A stretch of DNA of 64,000 nt. It comes from Paenibacillus sp. PK3_47 (lineage in GTDB: Bacteria; Bacillota; Bacilli; Paenibacillales; Paenibacillaceae). Positions 17,666 to 26,544 of the stretch are shown piece after piece. The stretch is taken from contig NZ_CP026029.1 in the NCBI RefSeq assembly GCF_023520895.1, positions 4,278,001-4,342,000 of the forward strand. The letters are read 5' to 3'. Below the pieces are notes generated by a model that saw only the letters and a program-made list of their open reading frames with translations, had not been told where the DNA came from and did no database searches. Both the position numbers and the translations under genes were made by a program. Position 1 is the first letter of the stretch. Each line of letters starts with the position of its first letter.

Positions 17666-17700
17666 AGAGAAGCCCGTTGCATGCGGGGCTTCTCTGTTTA
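17666..17700 (+). promoter_or_regulatory. Terminator-like hairpin in the leader of the membrane AraC gene
   Basis: AGAGAAGCCC and GGGCTTCTCT form a perfect 10-bp stem over a 10-base loop, followed by GTTTATGTTGTT. No gene lies upstream on this strand for 1.4 kb or more, since the neighbouring gene points away, so it is not a terminator for a preceding gene. It sits about 40 bases before the start codon and could act as an attenuator. In the remaining 17344-17665 gap I see only AT-rich promoter-type sequence. Confidence 0.5.
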
Positions 17701-17738
17701 TGTTGTTAGCGTTTACATAGTTAATAGGGGGACATGCA

Positions 17739-20006
17739 ATGAAGAAAATACCGATGATGCTGCAGCTGGCGCTGATTCTATTCTGTATTATGGCTATTCC
17801 GACAGCCATTCTGACATGGTACAGCGGGGAACAGATTATAGAGAATTCAGAGTCAGCCATCGGGGAATCTGCGCTTGCCGGGCTGAATGCCAACCGCAAG
17901 CTCAATGAGAACGCACTTGCCAATCTGGCACAGGACACGTCGCGTCTGGCTGCCACCAATGCTTTTGAACCGATCCGCAGCCTGGAGACATATGACGAAG
18001 TGAATGCTAACTATAACAATGTCAGCCGGGCCAAGTCCGTGATGAATGAACTGATAAACCTGAACCGCCGTGTGGACGGTGTGTATTCCTCATACTTTTA
18101 TCTGAGTGATTCAGATTATGTAATCTCTACTGACAGCGCTACCACAAAGCTGGAACGGTATGAACCGATCGGGTGGGCAACGAAGGCGCTGGAGAACCAG
18201 CGGGGAATCAGCGGTGTATGGGTACCCCGCAAGCTGGACTCGGGTGTTAACGTCATATCTTATGTCTACCCGCTCAACCGTCTGTCCTCCACTACGAGCG
18301 GAATTATCGTCGTCAATATGGAGGAGAGCCAGATCGGCAAATATCTGCATACGACAGAGTCCACCGGCACGAACTCCCTGCTTCTGGATTCGGGCGGCAA
18401 AGTGATTTCGTACAGTGACAAGTCACTGCTGCTCACCGACGGCTTTGAGCTGCCGTTCCTCCGGGAAATACTGAATCAGGAGGCAAGTGAAGGTTATACA
18501 TTCCGTGAGCTGGACGGCGATCGCATGGTGTATGCCTGGAGCCGCTCGGCGTTATCGGGATGGTGGAATGTGAGCTGGAGCTCAATGGATGAGCTGATGA
18601 CCAAATCACGGGAAATGCAGGGGAATATTATTTTGCTGACCGGGGCTATTATTGTACTTGGAACGGTACTGGCTGTGATTCTGGCAACCTGGCTGTCAAG
18701 ACCGCTCAGACAATTAGTCCGGACCATACGTTCGAAGAACGATCTCGGTGTAGTGGGCAGGAATGAGCTTGCTTTTCTCGATATGGCGTTCAAACGGATG
18801 CAGGAGGAAGAGGAAGGGCTGTTCCGGCTGCTGCAGGAGCGCGAGGAGGACACCCGGAGCTTTGCTGTCCACCGGCTGCTGCGCGGAGAGATTCCGCCGC
18901 GGATTCATGAGGTTTTTCCGGAAGCCTGCTACAGGGTTGCTGTGGTTTCCATCGACAGGTACCGGGTGTATGTCGGGAACACCAATGTGGAGACACGCAG
19001 CTACCACCGGTACCTGCTGAATACAAAGTATGAAAGTCTGTTTCCGGAGGGGATAGAAGCTCACTCTGTCTATCATAACGACGGCTGTATAGTCATCGTG
19101 ATGAATTTTGCGCCAGGTGAGGACGAGCGGAACTGTGAACGGATCCATCTGGCGCTGGAGAACATCCGTGACGAGTCGTTTGAACTGCTTACGCATTCGG
19201 TTACGATCGGAGTAAGTGAGGTGGCGGATGCGCCGGAGCTTGTAGCAGAGCGGCTGTTCGAAGCGATGGAATTAATTAAGCAGCGGATGATCAAGGGTGC
19301 CGGAAGCATTATGTACTGGCAGGAGGAAGAGGAGCAGAACCGCAAATATATCGATTCCGAAAACAGCGAGCGGCGGATTCTCAATTTCCTGGATGCCGGC
19401 GATCTGGACGGTATTTATAAGGAGCTGCAGAACATCCGCTGTCAGATCCGCGCAGAAGAGAATATATCCTACGACAATATTATGTTCATCTATCACCAGC
19501 TGATGGGGGCGACGATCAAGCATCTGCGTGAGAATCACATCAGCACCGGAAGAATGATTATGGGCAAGGGGGACATCTACAGCGTGCTGGCGGCGATGGA
19601 TACCCTGGATGAGCTGGAGGAGTATCTGCATGAAATGTACCGGGAAATTGTCCAGAACCTTGAACGCAGCACGAGTGAAACCAATCACGGGGAACGGGTC
19701 ATTCAATATCTCAAAGATAATTACCGTGAAGAAATTGTATTAAAAGATATGAGCACCGAATTCGGCATCAGCTACTCTTATATGCGCAAGATCGTATACG
19801 AGCTGACCGGAAAAAGTATGATCGATTATCTGAATCAGCTGCGGATCGACAAAGCCAAGGAGCTGCTGCTGGATACCGATCTGACGATCAAGCAGATTGC
19901 CGAAGAGGTCGGCTACTACAATGTACAGAGCTTCAACCGGTTTTTCCGCAAATATGAGGGGATGCCCCCAAGCAGTTATAAAACGGCCAAGAGCAAGAGC
20001 TCCTAG
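17739..20006 (+). CDS. Membrane-bound AraC-type regulator with extracellular sensor domain
   Basis: A transmembrane helix near residues 7-25 is followed by about 260 extracellular residues of a Cache-like sensor and a second helix around 290-315 (IILLTGAIIVLGTVLAVILATWL). A short HAMP-like and coiled-coil linker leads to about 300 cytoplasmic residues and a C-terminal double helix-turn-helix (EEIVLKDMSTEFGISYSYMRK and the VGYYNVQSFNRFFRKYEG signature). This one-protein signal system is common in Paenibacillus and lacks kinase motifs. The 755-aa length is typical. It precedes a permease-permease-binding-protein operon by 229 bases, so it probably senses an extracellular sugar signal and turns that operon on. 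Confidence 0.88.
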   Translation: MKKIPMMLQLALILFCIMAIPTAILTWYSGEQIIENSESAIGESALAGLNANRKLNENALANLAQDTSRLAATNAFEPIRSLETYDEVNANYNNVSRAKSVMNELINLNRRVDGVYSSYFYLSDSDYVISTDSATTKLERYEPIGWATKALENQRGISGVWVPRKLDSGVNVISYVYPLNRLSSTTSGIIVVNMEESQIGKYLHTTESTGTNSLLLDSGGKVISYSDKSLLLTDGFELPFLREILNQEASEGYTFRELDGDRMVYAWSRSALSGWWNVSWSSMDELMTKSREMQGNIILLTGAIIVLGTVLAVILATWLSRPLRQLVRTIRSKNDLGVVGRNELAFLDMAFKRMQEEEEGLFRLLQEREEDTRSFAVHRLLRGEIPPRIHEVFPEACYRVAVVSIDRYRVYVGNTNVETRSYHRYLLNTKYESLFPEGIEAHSVYHNDGCIVIVMNFAPGEDERNCERIHLALENIRDESFELLTHSVTIGVSEVADAPELVAERLFEAMELIKQRMIKGAGSIMYWQEEEEQNRKYIDSENSERRILNFLDAGDLDGIYKELQNIRCQIRAEENISYDNIMFIYHQLMGATIKHLRENHISTGRMIMGKGDIYSVLAAMDTLDELEEYLHEMYREIVQNLERSTSETNHGERVIQYLKDNYREEIVLKDMSTEFGISYSYMRKIVYELTGKSMIDYLNQLRIDKAKELLLDTDLTIKQIAEEVGYYNVQSFNRFFRKYEGMPPSSYKTAKSKSS

Positions 20007-20009
20007 GAG

Positions 20010-20029
20010 ACGGCTCATGGCCGTTTTTC
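20010..20029 (+). terminator. Short terminator of the membrane AraC gene
   Basis: ACGGC and GCCGT pair over a 5-base loop and are followed by TTTTTC. The stem begins 4 bases after the stop codon. Confidence 0.6.
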
Positions 20030-20046
20030 TGCAGTATATAGTGTTA

Positions 20047-20062
20047 ATGAAAACGTTTTAGA
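20047..20062 (+). promoter_or_regulatory. Possible cre (CcpA) site
   Basis: ATGAAAACGTTTTAGA matches the Gram-positive cre consensus at all but two defined positions. It lies upstream of the importer operon, about 175 bases before its first start codon. Confidence 0.35.
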
Positions 20063-20235
20063 CTATTAAAAATGATCATCACCCTGCCTGAAAGCCCTTT
20101 AAAACCGCGATTCTGTCAGTTTTGATGGAGAGCAGCATTACTCATGGTTTTCAAAACAGGCCAATGGCGATAGCATAGAAATCGAGCCGGTGATGAGTGC
20201 CGGCAAAGAGATAAATTGCTGCAGGAGGTGAGATT

Positions 20236-21192
20236 ATGAAAGTTGCAAACGCTTCAAAAACAAATCAAAATGCTCTGCTGAGAAGAAATGAGGGGCTCGC
20301 GTACTATTTAAAGCGGGACTGGCAGCTGTACCTGCTGGTACTGATTCCGCTGGCTTTTGTAATCGTATTCAAATACTTCCCGATGGCCGGTCTTGTAATC
20401 GCTTTTAAAGATTATAAGATAGCAAGAGGCTTCTGGGGCAGTGAATGGGTCGGTTTTGAAATCTTCCAGGAGATCTTCTCCAAGCCTGAATTCGGACGGG
20501 CTGTCCGCAACACGCTGCTGCTCAACATTCTTGATCTCATATTCAGCTTCACGATGCCGATCGTGCTGGCGCTGATGCTGAATGAAGTCAAAAGTGTAAG
20601 GTTCAAACGTGTTAACCAGACCCTGCTGTATCTGCCGCACTTTCTGTCCTGGGTTATTATCGGGGCCATTGCGTATCAGCTGCTTAGCGAAGGCGGGGGT
20701 GTCGTCAACAATTTAATTGAACTGATGGGCGGTAACCGGATCCCGTTCCTGCAGGAGGACACGAACTGGCTGATCAGTTATCTGGCGATTGGTGTCTGGC
20801 AGAGTATGGGCTGGGGAACGATCATTTACCTGGCGGCCATCAGCGGCATTAACCCGGAAATGTATGAAGCGGCAACGGTGGATGGGGCCGGACGCTGGAG
20901 AAAAGTGTGGAATATTACACTTCCATCAATCCGTGCAACCATTGTTACCTTGCTGATCATGAATCTGGGTAAAGTCATGGACGGCTCGTTCGAGCGGATC
21001 TGGTCCCTGCAAAATAAAGCGACTACAGAGTTCACAACAACTATACCGGTTCTGGTGTACCGTTGGGGGATTGAATCCGGTAACTTCAGCCGGGCGACAG
21101 CGGTGGGTCTGTTCCAGTCCGTTATCGGTATCATTCTGGTCATAACGGCTGACCGCATTGCCAAGAAACTCGGCGAAGACGGAATACTCTAG
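20236..21192 (+). CDS. Carbohydrate ABC importer permease, LplB type
   Basis: An almost perfect ribosome site AGGAGGTGA lies 7 bases before the ATG. The protein has six hydrophobic segments and an inner-face EAA loop, YEAATVDGAGRWRKVWNITL, that contacts the ATPase. The opening segment (about 25-50) with VLIPLAFVIVFKYFPMAG is characteristic of the LplB/YteP family of oligosaccharide permeases. It is the first gene of a three-gene operon with a second permease 15 bases downstream and a binding protein. No ATPase is encoded, so the shared MsmX-type ATPase found in Firmicutes is presumably used. A cre-like site overlaps the early codons. Confidence 0.92.
   Translation: MKVANASKTNQNALLRRNEGLAYYLKRDWQLYLLVLIPLAFVIVFKYFPMAGLVIAFKDYKIARGFWGSEWVGFEIFQEIFSKPEFGRAVRNTLLLNILDLIFSFTMPIVLALMLNEVKSVRFKRVNQTLLYLPHFLSWVIIGAIAYQLLSEGGGVVNNLIELMGGNRIPFLQEDTNWLISYLAIGVWQSMGWGTIIYLAAISGINPEMYEAATVDGAGRWRKVWNITLPSIRATIVTLLIMNLGKVMDGSFERIWSLQNKATTEFTTTIPVLVYRWGIESGNFSRATAVGLFQSVIGIILVITADRIAKKLGEDGIL
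20243..20258 (+). promoter_or_regulatory. Possible cre (CcpA) site at the start of the importer operon
   Basis: TTGCAAACGCTTCAAA matches the cre consensus with one mismatch. It begins 7 bases after the A of the start codon of the first permease gene, a position where bound CcpA would block transcription as a roadblock. Confidence 0.45.
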
Positions 21193-21207
21193 AAAGGAGA
21201 GAACCCA

Positions 21208-22104
21208 ATGAGCGCATCAACCAACACTGCCGCACCAGGTAAAGGGCGTATAGATATCTGGGATTTGCTGATCAAAATTGCCCTGATTATAGCTTCACTA
21301 GTATGTTTATTGCCGTTCCTCCATGTGGTGTCCAAATCCCTGAGCTCTGACTCCTTTGTCATAGCCAATAAGGTCTTTCTCTGGCCGCAGGGCTTTACCA
21401 TTGAAGCGTACAAGAAGATTTTTGCGGATGCCAGCATCCTCCGTTCCCTGTACATCTCAGTCATTGTAACTGTATTGTTCACGATTCTGGGAATGATTCT
21501 GACCATCTGTGCCGCTTATCCGCTGTCCAGAGCCCAGTTCAAGGGCCGCAGAGTCATCACCTTCATCTTCCTGTTCACCATGTACTTTAGCGGAGGGATT
21601 ATCCCGGATTACATGAACATTAACAATCTGGGATTGATGGATACCATCTGGTCGCTGATTCTGCCGCTCTCCTTCAGTGCCTTCAACCTGCTGATTATGA
21701 AGACTTCTCTGACGAGCAGCATTCCGGTCAGCCTGGAAGAATCCGCACGGATTGACGGCGCCGGGCACTTCCGGATTCTCTGGAGTATCGTCATTCCGCT
21801 GTCTAAACCGATTATCGCTACTTTGTCACTCTTCTATGCGGTTGGACGCTGGAACGCTTACCAGGATGCCCTGTTCTACATCAAACATGAAACGGAACTG
21901 CGGCCATTGCAGCTGAAACTGTACTATCTGGTTATTCAGGCCAGTGAAAGCTTCCAGCTGGAAGCGACCACGGTGCAGTTAAGTAACCCTGAAGTGCTTA
22001 AAGCATCTGTAGTTGTATTTGCAACCCTGCCTATTCTCTGCGTGTATCCATTTGTTCAGAAATTCTTTGTCCAAGGCGTTATGCTGGGGGCCGTTAAAGA
22101 ATAG
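21208..22104 (+). CDS. Carbohydrate ABC importer permease, YtcP/LplC type
   Basis: AGAAAGGAGAG precedes the ATG. Six hydrophobic segments are visible, with the family features CLLPFLHVVSKSLSS near the first helix, YFSGGIIPDYM in the middle and the EAA loop LEESARIDGAGHFRILWSIV. It pairs with the permease 15 bases upstream to form the membrane channel, and the binding protein follows 56 bases downstream. The length of 298 aa is normal. Confidence 0.92.
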   Translation: MSASTNTAAPGKGRIDIWDLLIKIALIIASLVCLLPFLHVVSKSLSSDSFVIANKVFLWPQGFTIEAYKKIFADASILRSLYISVIVTVLFTILGMILTICAAYPLSRAQFKGRRVITFIFLFTMYFSGGIIPDYMNINNLGLMDTIWSLILPLSFSAFNLLIMKTSLTSSIPVSLEESARIDGAGHFRILWSIVIPLSKPIIATLSLFYAVGRWNAYQDALFYIKHETELRPLQLKLYYLVIQASESFQLEATTVQLSNPEVLKASVVVFATLPILCVYPFVQKFFVQGVMLGAVKE

Positions 22105-22160
22105 CCGCAGGTTACGCAGCAGCAGCAATGCAGTCCAAAAAAAATCAAATTGGGGGATTT

Positions 22161-23792
22161 ATGATGAACAAAAAAGGTTTTGTATCCTTAATGATGGCAT
22201 CTGCCATGACGGCCGGCCTGCTGGCCGGATGTTCCGGAAATAATAATGAGAGTGCCGGAAGTAACACGGCGCCAGCCAATAACCTGGCTGAAGGCGAATT
22301 TGCAGATTATTCACAAGGGTTCAAGGAAAGAGTTACGATTGATATTCCGGTCTATGAACGCGCTTTCGAGGGCTGGAATGTAACGGACAACTACTATACG
22401 CGCTGGGTTCAGTCGGAGTTCGGTGACAAGTACAATATCGAAGTCAACTATGTGCCGATTACCCGCAGCAGTGAAGTAACGGATTATGAGCAGCTGCTGG
22501 CGTCGCACAAGGCACCGGATATTATTTTCCACTATGACATGCCTCAAGCGCTTACGTATTACGGTGAAGATGTGATGCAGCCGCTTAACTATGAAGAAAT
22601 AGAAAATTATGCCCCAACTTACTGGGGAAATATGGGTGAAACCATCCAGCAGTATGGTACAGTGGACGACCAGAACATTTTCTTCTTTGCCGCACGTCCT
22701 GAAGCGGATAACTTCGTCAACATCATCCGTAAGGACTGGGTGGAGAAGGTTGGCATGAAGGTAGAAGATCTGACTTCTCTGGAGAAATATAATGAGATGC
22801 TGGTGAAATGGAAGGAAGCAGGCCTCGGGGTAACCGGCGGCAATCTGCTTGCGAACAACTTCAACTTCAACTACGCCTTCCGTGAATGGCCGGTTGACGA
22901 GAACTACCGTGCCCTGTATTCTGATCTCAGCGTGGCTGACCTGCCGTCCGCAGATACAGAACGCTTCCTGCGCAATCTGAACTATCAGTACAATAACGGT
23001 CTCGTAGACAAAGAGTTCTATCTGCGCACAGATGAAAACAAAATCAAATCCGAGTTCGTAGCCGGAAAGACTGGTAACTTCGGATTCTATATGACCAACA
23101 ATACGGACGTCTTTGCCGCTACACTGGCTAACAATCCGGATGCTGAGTTTGCAGTAATGCCTCCATATGCCCTCGTTCCGGAAGGGAACAAGCCGCAGCA
23201 GCGTGCTTACTGGCCGTTCGGCTTCATCATGGGAATTAACTATGAAACTACGGATCAAGAGCGCGCTGCAGTATGGATGTACCTGGAGTGGCTGAGCCAG
23301 CCGGAGAACCTGTTCAAGTTCCAGAACGGTGTTGAAGGCGAAAACTACACGCTGGATGCAGACGGTATTGCTGTGAAGAACGCGGATTACACTGGCGAAG
23401 CTGTTCTGGCACAAAACAACAATAAAGACTACTGGGCCCTCGTAACTGAAATTGCCCAATATCCGGATGCTGAAACCACGCTGAAAGCGAACAAACGCAA
23501 CTGGTCACCGGCAGGATATGAGGATCTTGTAGATCAGATGATACAGTATTACAACGAAACTGCAGAATTCCGTACGCCGGACGCCATGTTCACTGTCGTG
23601 CTGGAGAAGGTCAACGAGTACAAGACAGATTTGAACTCCCTGTTCCAGGAACTGTATGTGAAGACTGTATTGGCACCGGAAGCTGAATTTGACGCAACTT
23701 ATGCAGAAGCGAAGGAAACTTACCTGAACGCAGGATACCAGGAAATCCTCGACGAGAAGCAGGCAGCCATCGACGCAGGCAGCTTCCGTTAA
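22161..23792 (+). CDS. Extracellular solute-binding lipoprotein of the same ABC importer
   Basis: GGGGGA lies just before two adjacent ATG codons at 22161 and 22164; the second has the better spacing, and the choice changes only one residue. The signal ends with lipobox LLAGC, Cys24 in the longer form. A Asn/Ser/Ala-rich tether follows, then a large binding protein of the LplA/YtcQ group (543 aa), with the APDIIFHYDMPQAL strand and WPFGFIMGINY near the C-lobe. It is the last gene of the operon and delivers an oligosaccharide to the two permeases before it. The sugar cannot be named from the sequence. Confidence 0.9.
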   Translation: MMNKKGFVSLMMASAMTAGLLAGCSGNNNESAGSNTAPANNLAEGEFADYSQGFKERVTIDIPVYERAFEGWNVTDNYYTRWVQSEFGDKYNIEVNYVPITRSSEVTDYEQLLASHKAPDIIFHYDMPQALTYYGEDVMQPLNYEEIENYAPTYWGNMGETIQQYGTVDDQNIFFFAARPEADNFVNIIRKDWVEKVGMKVEDLTSLEKYNEMLVKWKEAGLGVTGGNLLANNFNFNYAFREWPVDENYRALYSDLSVADLPSADTERFLRNLNYQYNNGLVDKEFYLRTDENKIKSEFVAGKTGNFGFYMTNNTDVFAATLANNPDAEFAVMPPYALVPEGNKPQQRAYWPFGFIMGINYETTDQERAAVWMYLEWLSQPENLFKFQNGVEGENYTLDADGIAVKNADYTGEAVLAQNNNKDYWALVTEIAQYPDAETTLKANKRNWSPAGYEDLVDQMIQYYNETAEFRTPDAMFTVVLEKVNEYKTDLNSLFQELYVKTVLAPEAEFDATYAEAKETYLNAGYQEILDEKQAAIDAGSFR

Positions 23793-23837
23793 TCCGAAAC
23801 AGCACTTAGCATAACTGAATAACTGTATGAATGAACT

Positions 23838-23889
23838 ATCCCCGGGGGGGCTGTTCCACAGAAGTAGTGGAAGCCTGCCGGGGATTTGT
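23838..23889 (+). terminator. Long hairpin after the importer operon
   Basis: ATCCCCGG pairs with CCGGGGAT around an inner TTCCAC/GTGGAA hairpin. Few T follow (TTGTG), so it may protect mRNA ends as much as terminate. Confidence 0.5.
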
Positions 23890-23916
23890 GCTGTATATGT
23901 TATATAATCATATTAT

Positions 23917-24885
23917 ATGGAAGGAAGTGATCTTATCGTTATTGTTCTGGCGGTACTTGCCGCTGCACTTATTGTCCAAACCGTCTATTTGCTGAACTAT
24001 AAGAGCCAGATTAAGCATATCAGCAGTCAGTTATCTTTTATAATGAAGCATAATTCTTTAAAGTTCATCGAAACCCAGCTGAAGCCGAAGGAAATCGACA
24101 GTCTGATCCATGAGTGCAATGAACTGTTAAACCGCCAGCGGGCAGTGGATCAGCAGTTCATCCGCAAAAATGAAGAGATCAACGCTACCATTACCAGCCT
24201 CTCTCATGACATCAGGACGCCCCTTACCTCTCTGGACGGGTATCTGCAATTGGCGCTGCGCGCAGAGATTCTGCAGGATAAGAACCAGTATGTAACACTG
24301 GCCAAGTCGAGAATACAGCAGATTATCAAGCTGGTGGACGGGCTGTTCTTGTACACTAAGCTGCAGAACCCCGGGTTTGTCCTGGAGCTGAAGTCTCTTG
24401 ATGTTATGGAGGTACTGAAGCAGAACCTGTTCCGCTTCATTGATGATTTTTCCCGTACCGGGTATGAACCTGAGCTGTGGCTTCCGGAGTCATCCGTTCC
24501 GGTTGAAGGCGATATCCATGCTGTAGAACGGGTGTTTACCAATATTATCGGCAACTATTTCAGACATGGGGAAGGGCCGTTAACCGTTGCTCATGAAGAG
24601 AGCCAGGATACTTTTTGTATACGCTTCACCAATCCGCTCAAAGCAGGCAGCAGGGTAGATATCGAACAGGTCTTTACCCGTTTTTATAAAGAAGATCCGG
24701 CACGTACAGCACATTCTTCCGGACTTGGGCTCTCGATTGTAAAAGCGCTGATGGACAAGATGAACGGGCATACAGAGGCGGAGTGTACAGGTGGTACTTT
24801 TAGTGTCAGTACAGTCTTCAGGAAAAGGGTGAAGGAGGATGCGAATGTCCGGTTACACGAACGGCAGGAGAATTCTGATCGTTGA
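23917..24885 (+). CDS. Sensor histidine kinase with one membrane helix
   Basis: A single helix (about residues 6-26) anchors the protein, with almost no external part. A coiled region leads to the H-box SLSHDIRTPLTSL with His97 as the phosphate acceptor. The ATPase domain follows with the N-box RVFTNIIGNYFRHGEG and G-box SSGLGLSIVKAL. Kinases with so little external sequence often sense envelope stress or report on a partner ABC transporter, and an ABC ATPase and permease are encoded just downstream. The gene order kinase then regulator is the reverse of the usual one. No ribosome site precedes the ATG at 23917; instead AAGGAAG lies just after it (see findings). Confidence 0.88.
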   Translation: MEGSDLIVIVLAVLAAALIVQTVYLLNYKSQIKHISSQLSFIMKHNSLKFIETQLKPKEIDSLIHECNELLNRQRAVDQQFIRKNEEINATITSLSHDIRTPLTSLDGYLQLALRAEILQDKNQYVTLAKSRIQQIIKLVDGLFLYTKLQNPGFVLELKSLDVMEVLKQNLFRFIDDFSRTGYEPELWLPESSVPVEGDIHAVERVFTNIIGNYFRHGEGPLTVAHEESQDTFCIRFTNPLKAGSRVDIEQVFTRFYKEDPARTAHSSGLGLSIVKALMDKMNGHTEAECTGGTFSVSTVFRKRVKEDANVRLHERQENSDR

Positions 24886-25540
24886 GGATGATGAACATAT
24901 TAACGGGATTATCCGTGACGGGCTTACATCCGCAGGATTTCTGTGCACACAGGCTTATTCGGGCAGTGAGGGGAGATTGAGCCTGGGCGAGCAGGAGCAT
25001 CACCTTGTAGTACTGGATCTGATGCTGCCGGGGTTATCCGGTGAACAATTTATGCACTATCTGAGGAAAGAGCTGATGTCCCGGATTCCGGTCATTATCC
25101 TTTCGGCCAAGGACGGACTGGACGATAAGCTGAACCTGTTCACATTGGGAGCAGACGATTATGTGACGAAGCCTTTTGAGCTGGAGGAGCTGATCGCCCG
25201 CATTCATGTCCATATTCAGAGAAATGCAGGTTACGAGCCGCCCAAGACCTTCAGGCATAAAAATCTGCTGCTCGACAGCACTGACTACAGCGTCAAAGTT
25301 CACGAAACAGCGCTTAATCTGACCCGGCAGGAATACAGAATCGTTGAGCTGCTGCTGAAGAACCCGGCCCGGGTGTTCACCAAGCAGGACCTCTATGAGC
25401 TGGCATGGGAGGAGCCGTATATGGGTGAGGACAAAACAATTACAGTGCACATCAGCAATATCCGCAGCAAAATCAAACTGTACGACTGCGAATCCTACAT
25501 AGATACGATCTGGGGCATCGGCTTCAGGCTGAGCAAATGA
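24845..25540 (+). CDS. OmpR/PhoB-family response regulator
   Basis: GGAGG lies 6 bases before the ATG at 24845; the ATG at 24839 touches that site and is unlikely. The receiver domain has the acidic pair in LIVEDDEHI, phospho-acceptor Asp58 in VVLDLMLPG and Lys in VTKPFEL. The C-terminal winged helix ends with TVHISNIRSKIKLY and WGIGFRLSK, typical of the family. It overlaps the kinase gene by 41 bases, so they are translationally coupled partners. It probably controls the ABC genes that start 80 bases downstream. Confidence 0.9.
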   Translation: MSGYTNGRRILIVEDDEHINGIIRDGLTSAGFLCTQAYSGSEGRLSLGEQEHHLVVLDLMLPGLSGEQFMHYLRKELMSRIPVIILSAKDGLDDKLNLFTLGADDYVTKPFELEELIARIHVHIQRNAGYEPPKTFRHKNLLLDSTDYSVKVHETALNLTRQEYRIVELLLKNPARVFTKQDLYELAWEEPYMGEDKTITVHISNIRSKIKLYDCESYIDTIWGIGFRLSK

Positions 25541-25620
25541 ACCCTTTGACATTTCTTAACCTTTTGTTGGCGATATTTTAGTGTTCATCCTGTTAACTTA
25601 GGTGTAAGGAGGTGCAGGGT

Positions 25621-26544
25621 ATGACAGATTGTATAATTGAACTTAACGGGCTTACCAAGAGGTATAAGTCAAAAGCTGCTGTACTGAACGCTGATCTCAA
25701 AATATACAGGGGCGAAATCGTCGGCATCATCGGGAAAAACGGGGCGGGTAAGTCGACGCTGCTCAAAATGATCGGCGGGCTCATCTTTCCGACATCGGGG
25801 GAGCTGCATTTTTTTAACCGGGCTGCCGCCGGGGACCAGTCTTTTTTTGAACGGATGGGTGTGCTGATTGAGAATGCCGGACTGTACCCCAATTACTCAG
25901 GTTATGAGAATTTGCATTTGCTTTCCATGGCTTATGGACTTAAAAACAAGAACACCAGGATCAATGAACTGCTGCAGCTGGTTGGACTGGACAGTACCAA
26001 TACGGCTAAGGTGAAAGGCTACTCCATGGGGATGAAGCAGCGGCTGGGGATCGCGGCGGCCCTGCTCGGAAGTCCCGATGTCCTGATCCTGGATGAACCG
26101 ATTAACGGTCTCGATCCGCAGGGAATCGTAGAGATCAGAGGGCTGATTCTGGAGCTGAACAGAGCCGGCTTAACGATCATCATTTCCAGCCATATTCTTG
26201 AGGAATTATCCAAAATTGCCACCAAGTACGCGATCATCCATCAGGGTGAAATTGTCGAGGTCATCTCCAGGGAAGACCTGCAGCTGAGGTGTGAGGAACG
26301 TATTGAAATCGGGGTGGTTGCCAGGGAGGCCATTCCGGTACTGGAGCGGGAACTGGAGATTATGAAGTATAAGGTGGCTGACAGTCAGACACTGTACGTC
26401 TATGATACTCATGTGCAAATCCGGCAGATTACGAAGGCGCTGATAGAACATGGAGTGATGGTCGATCACATTGCCAAGCACAAGCAGAGCCTGGAGCAAT
26501 ATTTTCTGGAACGGACGGAAAGCGCGGGTGAACGCCATGATTAA
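25621..26544 (+). CDS. ABC transporter ATPase (BcrA/ABC-2 export type)
   Basis: The ATG at 25621 follows AAGGAGGTG with 8-base spacing; a GTG at 25612 lies inside that site. Walker A is GKNGAGKST (38-46), the signature is YSMGMKQRLG and Walker B is DVLILDEPINGLDP, all intact. A C-terminal extension of about 80 residues is typical of ATPases that partner ABC-2 permeases in peptide-antibiotic export or immunity. The permease gene overlaps its end by 8 bases. With the kinase and regulator upstream this forms a four-gene sensing and export module, perhaps against cell-wall-active peptides; that role is inference. Confidence 0.9.
   Translation: MTDCIIELNGLTKRYKSKAAVLNADLKIYRGEIVGIIGKNGAGKSTLLKMIGGLIFPTSGELHFFNRAAAGDQSFFERMGVLIENAGLYPNYSGYENLHLLSMAYGLKNKNTRINELLQLVGLDSTNTAKVKGYSMGMKQRLGIAAALLGSPDVLILDEPINGLDPQGIVEIRGLILELNRAGLTIIISSHILEELSKIATKYAIIHQGEIVEVISREDLQLRCEERIEIGVVAREAIPVLERELEIMKYKVADSQTLYVYDTHVQIRQITKALIEHGVMVDHIAKHKQSLEQYFLERTESAGERHD

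Noticed and set aside
22311-23459. 382-aa minus-strand frame opposite the binding-protein gene
   Set aside because: Antisense shadow; the plus strand encodes a typical lipoprotein in an operon.
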